Source: Arcuatula senhousia (Eukaryota; Mollusca; Bivalvia; Mytilida; Mytilidae). From it: 64,000 nt of DNA. The translations under genes were made by a program, and so were the position numbers. Of the stretch, positions 32,920-44,171 are shown one piece after another. The notes under the pieces are model-generated. The model saw only the letters and a program-made list of their open reading frames with translations. It searched no databases and had not been told where the DNA came from. How positions within the stretch are numbered: the first letter of the stretch is position 1; every line of letters begins with the position of its first letter. The DNA lies in contig OZ020314.1 of the NCBI GenBank assembly GCA_963971305.1, forward strand, positions 1,922,001 to 1,986,000. The letters are read 5' to 3'.

Positions 32920-33110
32920 GTTCGCGTTGTTGATTAATATTCAGTTATTTTGTGTTTCAATGTTTTACATGTTGTCTTTTTTGTCCCGTTCTTGTTGGTG
33001 TTTACTGGTTTTGTCTCTGCCCTTTCGGACTTTTGATATTTGGATACCCCAATTTTTGGGTACCTCTGCTTCTTGGCATATACAGTTAAAGTTTTGCTAA
33101 AAACGATAAG
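32920..33110 (+). repeat. Retroelement 3' fragment matching 60785-60930 in reverse
   Basis: TTTTACATGTTGTCTTTTTTGTCCCGTTCTTGTTGGTGTTTACTG is the reverse complement, with few changes, of 60840-60890. A similar plus-strand piece is at 59090-59245. It probably belongs to the 3' part of the Penelope-like element at 52190-55000. Confidence 0.5.
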
Positions 33111-33389
33111 AATTAACATCTGAAGACGGACTTAAAGCTCAGGGAGCGGCTCAACATGGACAACTAGGGTATTAAAACCAATAATAAGGTCTAAGGAATG
33201 AAATTTTGCCAAAGTAAACCACAGCATTCTATTGGTCTAACGTGACGGTAATCAAATTGCAACAACTTTGACGGTTATGTCTCTTATCTTTATCTGAACA
33301 CTTCTCTTAATTATTTTGGTCAGTTGTGTTATAAGAGTAAAGTTTACTACATGTATATTTATCCATACAAAAAGAATTTTAATATTTGT
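33111..33389. other. Unassigned sequence
   Basis: No gene or recognisable repeat seen. Confidence 0.35.
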
Positions 33390-33550
33390 TACAGAAATAA
33401 AAGACTTCAACCCCAGATATAGGTTGATCATCTTAGTAATAATTTGGTTCCCCAGTTTGATATGTTTGGTTTGATTGTTCTATGCTATTCATAATCATAT
33501 AGTGTTTGGCATTTCAATATTTTTGGTAGAGAGCGCCTCTGATGAGACAC
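33390..33550 (-). repeat. 359-bp repeat family, reverse fragment
   Basis: GTTTGGCATTTCAATATTTTTGG and AGAGCGCCTCTGATGAG are the reverse complement of the central part of the 359-bp unit, preceded by its ATAGGTTGAT..CTTAGTAATAATTTGGTTCCC part. Confidence 0.65.
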
Positions 33551-33814
33551 TACCTTGGAATTACCCTAACTTTTCACAACAGCGATACCCAAATTGCACA
33601 TGAGGTAAACATTTTACTATTTAAGTTTTCTGCTAAACATCGTTCTTCATTATTTAAGGTAATTACTTTAATTTATTTTCATTAAAAATCTACACAAGAA
33701 AAGCCAGTTTACAACTTTTTAGGGCATGTTATGACTGCTGGCCATATTCTTCAAAATCCACATATGGTTAATTCCACTACGATTATAAATAGTGTCGCAG
33801 TATGCTTTGTAACA

Positions 33815-36800
33815 ACCCGTTTTGCAATAAACTCCCCGTTTTGCAATAAAAATTTTTTTCTTTGTTTTATCATGTTTTAGGTACACAATGGTTCCAAATG
33901 ATCATTGATGAAGTTTAAGATAAAAAAAATATTGTTTTTAGATATAAATTAATATGATTTAACTACTTTATTGCAAAACGGGTTGATAAAATATGTTCCG
34001 TTTTTTGCACAGACCTCCCCGTTTTGCAATAAAATATGTTTTCTTTGATTTTTTATCATTTATGAACATAATGGTTGCAAATGGTCACCAATTAAGCTTA
34101 AAATAACAAATATTGTTTTAAAACATAAGCAAGAGGTTCCTAGGAGCCTGAATCGCTCATTTTTTCTCTGTTTATCATGTTTGTAGTACACAATGGTTCT
34201 AAATGGTCACCAATGAAAGTTAAGATAAAAAAAATATTGTTTTAGATATAAATTAATATGATTTAACTACTTTATTGCAAAACGGGTTGATAAAATATGT
34301 TCCGTTTTTTGCACAGACCTCCCCGTTTTGCAATAAAATATTGTTTCTTTGATTTTTTATCATTAATGGACATAATGGTTGCAAATGGTCACCAATTAGG
34401 CTTAAAATAACAAATATTTTTTTTAAAACATAAGCAAGAGGTTCCTAGGAGCTTGAATCGCTCATATTTTCTTTGTTTATCATGTTTGTAGTACACAATG
34501 GTTCTAAATGGTCACCAATGAAAGTTAAGATAAAAAAAATATTGTTTTTTGATATAAATTAATATAATTTAACTACTTTATTGCAAAACGGGTTGATAAC
34601 AATATGTTCCGTTTTTTTGCACAGACCTCCCCGTTTTGCAATAAAATATTTTTTCTTTGATTTTTTATCATTTATGGACATAATGGTTGCAAATGGTCAC
34701 CACTTAAGCTTAGAATGACAAATATTGTTTTTAAACATAAACAAGAGGTTCCTAGGAGCCTGAATCGCTCATATTTTCTTTGTTTATCATGTTTTTAGTA
34801 CACAATGGTTCTAAATGGTCACCAATGAAAGTTAAGATAAAAAAATATTGTTTTTAGATATAAATTAATATGATTTAACTACTTTATTGCAAAACGGGTT
34901 GAAAAAATATGTTCCGTTTTTTGCACAGATATCCCCGTTTTGCAATAAAATATTTTTTCTTTGATTTTTTATCATTTATTGACATAATGGTTGCAAATTG
35001 TCACCAATTAAGCTTAGAATAACAAATATTGTTTTAAAACATAAGCAAGAGGTTCCTAGGAGCCTGAATCGCTCATATTTTCTTTGTTTATCATGTTTGT
35101 AGTACACAATGGTTCTAAATGGTCACCAATGAAAATTAAGATAAAAAAATATTGTTTTTAGATATAAATTAATATGATTTAACTCTTTATTGCAAAACGG
35201 GTTGATAAAATAGGTTCTGTTTTTTGCACAGACCTCCCCGTTTTTCCATAAAATATTTTTTCTTTGATTTTTTATCATTTATGGACATAATGGTTGCAAA
35301 TGGTCACCACTTAAGCTTAAAATGACAAATATTGTTTTTTTTTAACATAAACAAGAGGTTCCTAGGAGCCTGAATCGCTCATATTTTCTTTGTTTATCAT
35401 GTTTTTAGTACACAATGGTTCTAAATGGTCACCAATGAAAGTTAAGATAAAAAATATTGTTTTTAGATATAAATTAATATGATTTAACTACTTTATTGCA
35501 AAACGGGTTGATAAAATATGTTCCGTTTTTTGCACAGACCTCCCCGTTTTGCAATAAAATATTTTTTCTTTGATTTTTTATCATTTATGGACATAATGGT
35601 TGCAAATGGTCACCAATTAAGCTTAAAATAACAAATATTATTTTAAAACATAAGCAAGAGGTTCCTAGGAGCCTGAATCGCTCATATTTTCTCTGTTTAT
35701 CATGTTTGTAGTACACAATGGTTCTAAATGGTCACCAATGAAAGTTAAGATAAAAAAATATTGTTTTAGATATAAATTAATATGATTTAACTACTTTATT
35801 GCAAAACGGGTTGATAAAATATGTTCCGTTTATTGCACAGACCTCCCCGTTTTGCAATAAAATATTGTTTCTTTGATTTTTTATCATTTATGGACAAAAT
35901 GGTTGCAAATGGTCACCAATTAAGCTTAAAATAACAAATATTTGTTTTAAAACATAAGCAAGAGGTTCCTAAGAGCTTGAATCGCTCATATTTTCTTTGT
36001 TTATCATGTTTGTAGTACACAATGGTTTTAAATGGTCACCAATGAAAGTTAAGATAAAAAAATATTGTTTTTTGATATAAATTAATATGATTTAACTACT
36101 TTATTGCAAAACGGGTTGATAACAATATGTTCCGTTTTTTGCACAGACCTCCCCGTTTTGCAATAAAATATTTTTTCTTTGATTTTTTATCATTTATGGA
36201 CATAATGGTTGCAAATGGTCACCACTTAAGCTTAGAATGACAAATATTGTTTTTTAACATAAACAAGAGGTTCCTAGGAGCCTGAATCGCTCATATTTTC
36301 TTTGTTTATCATGTTTTTAGTACACAATGGTTCTAAATGGTCACCAATGAAAGTTAAGATAAAAAAATATTGTTTTTAGATATAAATTAATATGATTTAA
36401 CTACTTTATTGCAAAACGGGTTGATAAAATATGTTCCTTTTTTTGCACAGATATCCCCGTTTTGCAATAAAATATTTTTTCTTTGATTTTTTATCATTTA
36501 TTGACATAATGGTTGCAAATGGTCACCAATTAAGCTTAGAATAACAAATATTGTTTTAAAACATAAGCAAGAGGTTCCTAGGAGCCTGAATCGCTCATAT
36601 TTTCTTTGTTTATCATGTTTGTAGTACACAATGGTTCTAAATGGTCACCAATGAAAGTTAAGATAAAAAAAAATTGTTTTTAGATATAAATTTATATGAT
36701 TTAACTACTTTATTGCAAAACGGGTTGATAAAATATGTTCTGTTTTTTGCACAGACCTCCCCGTTTTTCCATAAAATATTTTTTCTTTGATTTTTTATCA

Positions 36801-39315
36801 TTTATGGACATAATGGTTGCAAATGGTCACCAATTAAGCTTAAAAGAACAAATATTGTTTTAAAACATAAGCAAGAGGTTCCTAGGAGCCTGAATCGCTC
36901 ATATTTTCTTGGTTTATCATGTTTTTAGTACACAATGGTTCTAAATGGTCACCAATGAAAATTAAGATAAAAAAATATTGTTTTTAGATATAAATTAATA
37001 TGATTTAACTCTTTATTGCAAAACGGGTTAATAACAATATGTTCCATTTTTTGCACAGACCTCCCCGTTTTGCAATAAAATATTTTTTCTTTGATTTTTT
37101 ATCATTTATGGACATAATGGTTGCAAATGGTCACCACTTAAGCTTAAAATGACAAATATTGTTTTTTTTTTAACATAAACAAGAGGTTCCTAGGAGCCTG
37201 AATCGCTCATATTTTCTTTGTTTATCATGTTTTTAGTACACAATGGTTCTAAATGGTCACCAATGAAAGTTAAGATAAAAAATATTGTTTTTAGATATAA
37301 ATTAATATGATTTAACTACTTTATTGCAAAACGGGTTGATAAAATATGTTCCGTTTTTTGCACAGACCTCCCCGTTTTGCAATAAAATATTTTTTCTTTG
37401 ATTCTTTATCATTTATGGACATAATGTTGCAAATGGTCACCAATTAAGCTTAAAATAACAAATATTTTTTTTTAAACATAAGCAAGAGGTTCCTAGGAGC
37501 CCGAATCGCTCATATTTTCTTTGATTATCATGTTTGTATTACACAATGGTTCTAAATGGTCACCAATGAAAGTTAAGATAAAAAAAATATTGACTTAGAT
37601 ATAAATTAATATGATTTAACTACTTTATTGCAAAACGGGTTAATAACAATATGTTCCGTTTTTTGCACAGACCTCCCCATTTTGCAATAAAATATTTTTT
37701 CTTTGATTTTTTATCCTTTATGGACATAATGGTTGCAAATGGTCACCACTTAAGCTTAAAATGACAAATATTGTTTTTAAACATAAACAAGAGGCTCCTA
37801 TGAGCCTGAATCGCTTATATTTTCTTTGTTTATCATGTTTTTAGTACACAATGGTTCTAAATGGTCACCAATGAAAGTTAAGATAAAAAAATATTGTTTT
37901 TAGATATAAATTAATATGATTTAACTACTTTATTGCAAAACGGGTTGATAAAATATGTTCTGTTTTTTGCACAGATATCCCCGTTTTGCAATAAAATATT
38001 TTTTCTTTGATTTTTTATCATTTATTGACATAATGGTTGCAAATGGTCACCAATTAAGCTTAGAATAACAAATATTGTTTTAAAACATAAGCAAGAGGTT
38101 CCTAGGAGCCTGAATCGCTCATATTTTCTTTGTTTATCATGTTTGTACATGTAGTACACAATGGTTCTAAATGGTCACCAATGAAAGTTAAGATAAAAAA
38201 ATATTGTTTTTAGATATAAATTAATATGATTTAACTCTTTATTGCAAAACGGGTTAATAACAATATGTTCCATTTTTTGCACAGACCTCCCCGTTTTGCA
38301 ATAAAATATTTTTTCTTTGATTTTTTATCATTTATGGACATAGTGGTTGCAAATGGTCACCACTTAAGCTTAAAATGACAAATATTGTTTTTTTTAACAT
38401 AAACAAGAGGTTCCTAGGAGCCTGAATCGCTCATATTTTCTTTGTTTATCATGTTTTTAGTACACAATGGTTCTAAATGGTCACCAATGAAAGTTAAGAT
38501 AAAAAATATTGTTTTTAGATATAAATTAATATGATTTAACTACTTTATTGCAAAACGGGTTGATAAAATATGTTCCGTTTTTTGCACAGACCTCCCCGTT
38601 TTGCAATAAAATATTTTTTCTTTGATTTTTTATCATTTATGGACATAATGTTGCAAATGGTCACCAATTAAGCTTAAAATAACAAATATTTTTTTTAAAA
38701 CATAAGCAAGAGGTTCCTAGGAGCCCGACTCGCTCATATTTTCTTTGATTATCATGTTTGTATTACACAATGGTTCTAAATGGTCACCAATGAAAGTTAA
38801 GATAAAAAAAATATTGACTTAGATATAAATTAATATGATTTAACTACTTTATTGCAAAACGGGTTAATAACAATATGTTCCGTTTTTTGCACAGACCTCC
38901 CCGTTTTGCAATAAAATATTTTTTCTTTGATTTTTTATCCTTTATGGACATAATGGTTGCAAATGGTCACCACTTAAGCTTAAAATGACAAATATTGTTT
39001 TTAAACATAAACAAGAGGCTCCTATGAGCCTGAATCGCTTATATTTTCTTTGTTTATCATGTTTTTAGTACACAATGGTTCTAAATGGTCACCAATGAAA
39101 GTTAAGATAAAAAAATATTGTTTTTAGATATAAATTAATATGATTTAACTACTTTATTGCAAAACGGGTTGATAACAATATGTTCCGTTTTTTGCACAGA
39201 CCTCCCCGTTCTGCAATAAAATATTTTTCTTTGATTTTTTTTCATTTTTTCACATAACGGTTGCAAATGGTCACCACTTAAGCTTAAAATAACAAATATT
39301 GTTCTTAAACATATA
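33815..39315 (+). repeat. ~304-bp satellite array, about 18 monomers
   Basis: Monomers recur every 300-307 bp, marked by TACACAATGGTTCTAAATGG (for example near 34172, 34490, 34797, 35101 ... 38762, 39066). Each has the inverted pair TTTATTGCAAAACGGG and CCCGTTTTGCAATAAA with a ~35-base loop. Each also has a ~35-bp block AAGAGGTTCCTAGGAGCCTG plus AATCGCTCAT, the reverse complement of the 3' end of element G. The two halves of a monomer resemble each other (TTTCTTTG..TTATCAT..ACA.AATGGTT.NAAATGGTCACCA), so the monomer is an old dimer. The first monomer at 33841 lacks the G block. No gene lies inside. Confidence 0.93.
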
Positions 39316-40437
39316 CAAGAGGCTCACAGAAGCCTGAATCGCTCACCTGGTCTTAATTAGCCATTACCCATAGAATAAAACATAATCTGACAAAAACCAC
39401 CCAATGAAAACTTTAGCTCAATATTTGTAACTCTAGTAGGCCAGAAACACAATTTCTTACCTTTAAGGGGCTTTAAGACAACCATGACCCTATGAATACA
39501 TTAGTAAAGCTGAATGAGCTGAACAATTAAGCAAGCAACAGCTATTCTCTATATGCAATAGTTTTCATTCTATAGGCAAAAAAAAATGCAAAAATGTTAT
39601 TTTTGACCTTCAAAGGGTCGTAAATCCTGTAAGGGGTCGTCTGAAAATTTATACCCAATGGAGATTTTTGTAGATCTTTTGATGATGTAGCAGTACCATG
39701 GCATAAGATTTCATCTATCTCTTAAACTTTTTGATATACAAGCCAAAAACACTGGTCTAACTCCATTGGTCTATTTTTAGTAACAGCTGTTATGTTATTT
39801 GACGGATCAGTATGTTATTTGACAGATCAGAATTCGAAACACAAAGTTTGGTGCAGGACACCCTAAGAATTTACCATACCAAGTTTCATTAAATTTTGTT
39901 AACTACTTTCTTGGAAGATTTTTGAAAAAAAAAGTTTGAAGTATTTTTCACCTTTAAGGGGCCATCTGACAACTTCGACCCAATTGAGACATTTTTAGAT
40001 CTGAATGAGCTGAACATTTGAACAAGCAACAGCTTTTCTGTATTTGCAACAGTTTTCATTCTATAGGTCAAAAACTTGAAAAAGTAATTTTTTACCTTTA
40101 AGAGGCCGTTACCCCTTTAAGAGGTCATCTGACAACTTCCACTCATTAAATATTTATGTAGAACTTTTGATGCTGAAGCAGTAGCGTGGCATCTTATTTT
40201 ATCTATCTCTTATACTTAACAAGCCAAAAACAGTGGTCTGACCACCCTGGTTTATTTTAAGCAACGGTAGCCAGGTTTTTGACCGATCAAAAATCGAAAC
40301 TCAAGTTTGGTGTAGGACACATTAAGGATCAACCATACCATGGTTCATTAAATCCTGTTCAGTAGTTTCAGAAGATAGAGAGTTTTGAAATTTTTTTGTT
40401 TACAGAAGACGACGTACGCCAATTGATGGCAAAGCTC
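39316..40437 (-). mobile_element. Family G element on the minus strand (G4) at the array edge
   Basis: Read on the minus strand it ends with CAGGTGAGCGATTCAGGCTT, a decayed hairpin and CCTCTTG, and continues leftward into a G-type body of ~150-bp and longer units (AAGGGGCCATCTGACAACTT, CTGAACATTTGAACAAGCAAC). It stops near GATGGCAAAGCTC, where satellite sequence (CGTTTTTTGCACAGACC) resumes. The head hairpin is almost lost. Confidence 0.6.
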
Positions 40438-40625
40438 CGTTTTTTGCACAGACCTTCCCGATTAACAATAAAATATTTAATCTAGAGCTGTTTTATTTTC
40501 ATTTATGGTTTCGAATGGTTACCACTTTAATCTTAAAAGAACACTTAAAAATGAATTGTTAACAATATGATTTGTTCATTGGTCAGATCTCCCCGTTTCG
40601 CGATAAAATATTTTTTCTTTGCTGT
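40438..40625 (+). repeat. Degenerate satellite monomer
   Basis: CGTTTTTTGCACAGACCTTC, AACAATAAAATATTTAATCT and later GATCTCCCCGTTTCGCGATAA are decayed versions of the satellite motifs. Confidence 0.6.
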
Positions 40626-41565
40626 TTTATTATTCATACCCCTGTTACATTTATGTTATTCTCTTTCGAGTTATAATGCTTTTCAAGATTGATGGTTGTA
40701 CGAGTTCTTACGATATTTTATTCCAACCTTTTCCGAAATGTCTTGTTATCTTTTACGCATTCTGTTTATTTTAGCGTGTACGAATAGAGTCCGATATATT
40801 AAACGTGCATCCCGTGATAATGCCATGGCGGTCGAGCTTGGCCAAGGCTCTAGGATAATGTTTAGACAACTGAATGCTAAGTTTCATTATTTAAACGTGT
40901 GGTCTTTGATGGTAAAAGGATTCTTAGCTTTCTAGTTCTACAGTTTATTATATACACATTTAATAACAGCATGCACAAACATATTAACAATGAGGTTAAA
41001 CAAAATACAGGATGAATTTAAGCAAGTCTTTAAAATCTTGAAATTCACATATGTCACTGCTTCTGTTTATAAAAATTATGAATAAAAGAAACTATTACGA
41101 CACCATAAGTTTTCAGTAGTCCAAGACTTAATAACTAGCACTTTAACATATCTGAGTAACTCTCCACGGCAATACTTCCTGGGTAGGCAAGATATTCCGT
41201 AATCACATTAACATCAAAATCAAGAACTGCATGGATACCATTTGGCTAACAACATCAGTTCCAAAACACCAATACATCTCATTACACTAGAACTGGCTAT
41301 ACCTGCGTAGGCTAAATCTAACAGTTATTCCTCATGATAACCAAACACTATCCTAAGGATCCTCAAAACATCAACCTCCAACAATCCCCATAGTAGTCCT
41401 AAAGTGTTTCTTAGTAAAATCTACCCATAACTGAAAACCTAAGGGTCTTATATAGTAACCAACACCAATTCTGCACCAACAACTAATTAACATTCCAATC
41501 AGCATATTCGCATTTCATTGTGCTCTAGAACATTGCTCATTTGAATATGGAAACCTATATGTGTT
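40626..41565. other. Mostly unassigned sequence
   Basis: A frame at 40696-40935 (79 residues, ending GFLAF) has a fairly ordinary composition but no domain I recognise. It could be a relic. The rest shows nothing. Confidence 0.35.
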
Positions 41566-42790
41566 GAAAATGTAGTTTACCAAAATTAATATCAAAGTAT
41601 AGTACTTTATTGTAAAACGGGTTAATCATGACAAAAGTTTGTTTTCATGTTAGACCTCCCCGTTTTGCAATTCAAGTAGTTTTATTCAAAATATTATTTT
41701 TTTCTCATATCATTGTGCTCTAGATCATTACTCATTTGAATATGGAAACCTATATGTGTTGAAAATGTATTTTACCAATATTAATATCAAAGTATAATAC
41801 TTTATTGCAATACGGGTTATTCATTACAAAAGTTTGTTTTTATGTAAGACTTCCCCGTATTGCAATAAAAATATTTTAACTTACAATGGGTTCTATTCTT
41901 CTTATTTCATTGTGCCATAGATCATTGATCATTTGACTATGGGAACCTATAGGTGCTGAGAATGTATTTTACAAATATTGATATCAAAGTATAGTACTTT
42001 ATTGCAAAACGGGTTAGTCATTAAAAAGTTTGTTTTTATGTAAGACCTCCCCGTTTTGCAATAAAAGTAGTTTTATTTAAAATATTATTTTTTTTTCTCA
42101 TATCATTGCTCATTTGAATATGGAAACCTATAGGGGTTGAAAATGTATTTTACCAATATTAATATCAAAGTATAGTACTTTATTGCAAAACGGGTTAGTC
42201 ATTACAAAAGTTTTCTTTTATATAAGACCTCCTCGTATTGCAATAAAAGTATTTTAACTCTCAATGGGTTCTATTTTTCCTAATTTATTGTGCTCTAAAA
42301 CATTGCTCATTTGAATATGGAAACCTATAGGTGTTGGAAATGTATTTTACCAATATTAATATCAAAGTATAATGCTTTATTGCAAAACAGGTTAGTCATT
42401 ACAAAAGTTTTCTTTTATATAAGACCTCCTCGTTTTGCATTAAAAATCTTTTTTAATTACAATATAATTATTTTTTTTTTCATTTCATTGTGCTCTAGAA
42501 CATTGCCCATTAATTTTGAATATGGAAACCTGTAGGTGTTGAAAATGTATTTTACCAATATTAATATCAAAGTATAGTACTATATTCCAAAACGGGTGAG
42601 TCATTACAAAAGTTTGTTTTTATTTTAGACCTCCCCGTTTAGCAATAAAAGTATTTACTTACAATATTATTATTTTTTCTCATTTCTTTGTGCTCTAGAA
42701 CATTGCTCATTTGATTAGGGAAACCTATTTGTGTTGAAAATGTATTTTACCAATATTAATATCAAAGTATATACTTTTTTTATTTTTAAG
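41566..42790 (+). repeat. ~185-bp tandem array sharing the 16-bp inverted repeat
   Basis: Six to seven units with GAATATGGAAACCTATAGGTG and ATTTTACCAATATTAATATC, then CTTTATTGCAAAACGGGTTA and CCTCCCCGTTTTGCAATAAAA. Outside the inverted pair there is little resemblance to the 304-bp satellite. Some units carry CGTATTGC or CGGGTGAG variants. Confidence 0.88.
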
Positions 42791-42889
42791 GTAGAACAAT
42801 GTACGTTTCATCTTTATACACTGACCTGTAACTTATATAATTATCTTATGGTCTAAATAAATACATATAATTCAAATCCAACCCTGAAA

Positions 42890-42990
42890 TAGTAACAGAT
42901 AGACCCCCTCTCTTAAACAAGGAGCAGAAAAAATAAAAGACAAGTACAAACAAAAGCTTTGTAAAAAAATCTTGGCTAAGGACAGGATAC
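42890..42990. repeat. Dispersed repeat fragment (compare 53040-53085)
   Basis: ACAAACAAAAGCTTTGTAAA and CTTGGCTAAGGACAGG match 53040-53085 (ACAAACAAAAGCTTTTACAA..CCTGGCTTTGGACAGG). Confidence 0.5.
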
Positions 42991-43163
42991 TCGTCAAAAT
43001 AACTCCAAAACATCATTTACGAGTCCAAATTTTAAAACCATGGCGGGGTGTCCTAAGACAGTATTGCCGACCTTTAGTAGGGCCGATGACATTGTGTCTA
43101 TTGACGAAGTGTCCGTGGCCGAAGTCATAGTATGGACAAAGTGTCCCGAAAGTGGAATCCGAA

Positions 43164-43332
43164 CCAGGCTATGGTTAACGAGAGAAATCTTAAGGCACTC
43201 CAATAAATTTATGATTCATGATATTAAGACATAAGGAAGTTGTAAAACAGTTTTTCTCATTGGTCTTATCGTTGTTAAATATCACTGATCAATTTTACTG
43301 TCTTAAGATTTCCCACCTATACCATAGCCTGG
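43164..43332. repeat. Inverted repeat, arms about 34 bp, loop about 100 bp
   Basis: CCAGGCTATGGT...GAAATCTTAAG (43164-43197) pairs with CTTAAGATTTC...ACCATAGCCTGG (43299-43332). The outer 12 and inner 11 bases are exact. Possibly a small MITE; no target duplication is obvious. A frame at 43040-43234 overlaps it and has no known domain. Confidence 0.7.
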
Positions 43333-43499
43333 ACTACTCCGTGAAGAATAACATGCCGTAGCTTTACTCCCATGCAACAAAATCCAACAAGCTTGACAAT
43401 AAGAATTTCGGCCGCGATTTCGATGACTGATTTCTATCTCTAACATGATTGTAAAAAATCAATGCTTACATATGTTGAATTGTTTTCTTTTTTGACGAG

Positions 43500-43640
43500 C
43501 GGACCAGTTTTAGAGCAGACCAGACTAAGTTCTGGTCCACTGTAGGTCTGGTCCTCTTTTAGTTCACTATTGAAAGCTGACCAAGTCGGAACAAAGGACC
43601 GGTCCGCTCTTAGTCTAGACCATTCTTGGTTTACTATTGA
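43500..43640. repeat. GACCAG-rich repeat, left part (interrupted)
   Basis: Alternating sense and antisense copies of AGACCAGA(CT)TAAG and CTGGTCC make the segment self-complementary. It resumes at 44159 (AAGCAGACCAGAACTAAGG) after a SINE-like insertion. Confidence 0.6.
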
Positions 43641-44158
43641 GTTAGTTAGTTAGTTAGCTATTGCTTTACTCCCAGGCAGCACGATTTCGGCTATATCCGG
43701 GAGGTGAACATGAAAATGGTGATACAATGAACATGACATGATGATGAAGTGGAGGAAATGGGGACACAAGGCCAATCGAGTAGGAGAGTTCTGACTGCCA
43801 CTGGAAAAAGGAGTGATGGGTAGGGACGGAATATTTTGCCTCCTGCATGGGGATCCTACGGGTCCTACTCTTACCGAGACCTGCAGCAGGGTTCTTTAAC
43901 GTGCGAGGAACATGACATTTTCCCAACACGGTGCACCACTATGGTTTGCGGTCAGGTTTTCCGCATTATCGCCTGACGACCCCGCATCTTTTAATGTCAG
44001 GGCTGCCCCATTCAACCACCTGGGGCACACATCTCAGTCGCTTTGTGGGCAAAGCGGCCTGATCCCGATGTCAGGTTTCTGGGCGCTCTTTAGTGGACTT
44101 TTACCGACAAGCTTAGCGCTGCTGCGGGCCTATTCGTCTCCTGGGCCCCGCACGGGAG
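43641..44158 (-). mobile_element. SINE-like retroelement, 518 bp, with 13-bp target duplication
   Basis: Flanked by GGTTTACTATTGA at 43628-43640 and 44159-44171. The left edge is (GTTA)n, so on the minus strand the element ends in a (TAAC)n tail. Its 5' end is GC-rich (CCTCCCGTGCGGGGCCC). The minus strand contains CGCACGTTAAAGAACCCTGC, a motif of the kind found in the shared domains of some metazoan SINEs and LINE tails. It could be a SINE or a short LINE-derived copy. The ORFs on both strands look like by-products. Confidence 0.7.
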
Positions 44159-44171
44159 GGTTTACTATTGA

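Noticed and set aside
28400..39315. Possible CRISPR-like arrays (regular repeats with spacers)
   Set aside because: The window is eukaryotic, units are contiguous tandem monomers without unique spacers, and monomers vary gradually.
40696..40935. 79-codon plus-strand frame with ordinary amino-acid composition
   Set aside because: No domain recognised, no splice or promoter context; kept only as a remark in the flanking entry.
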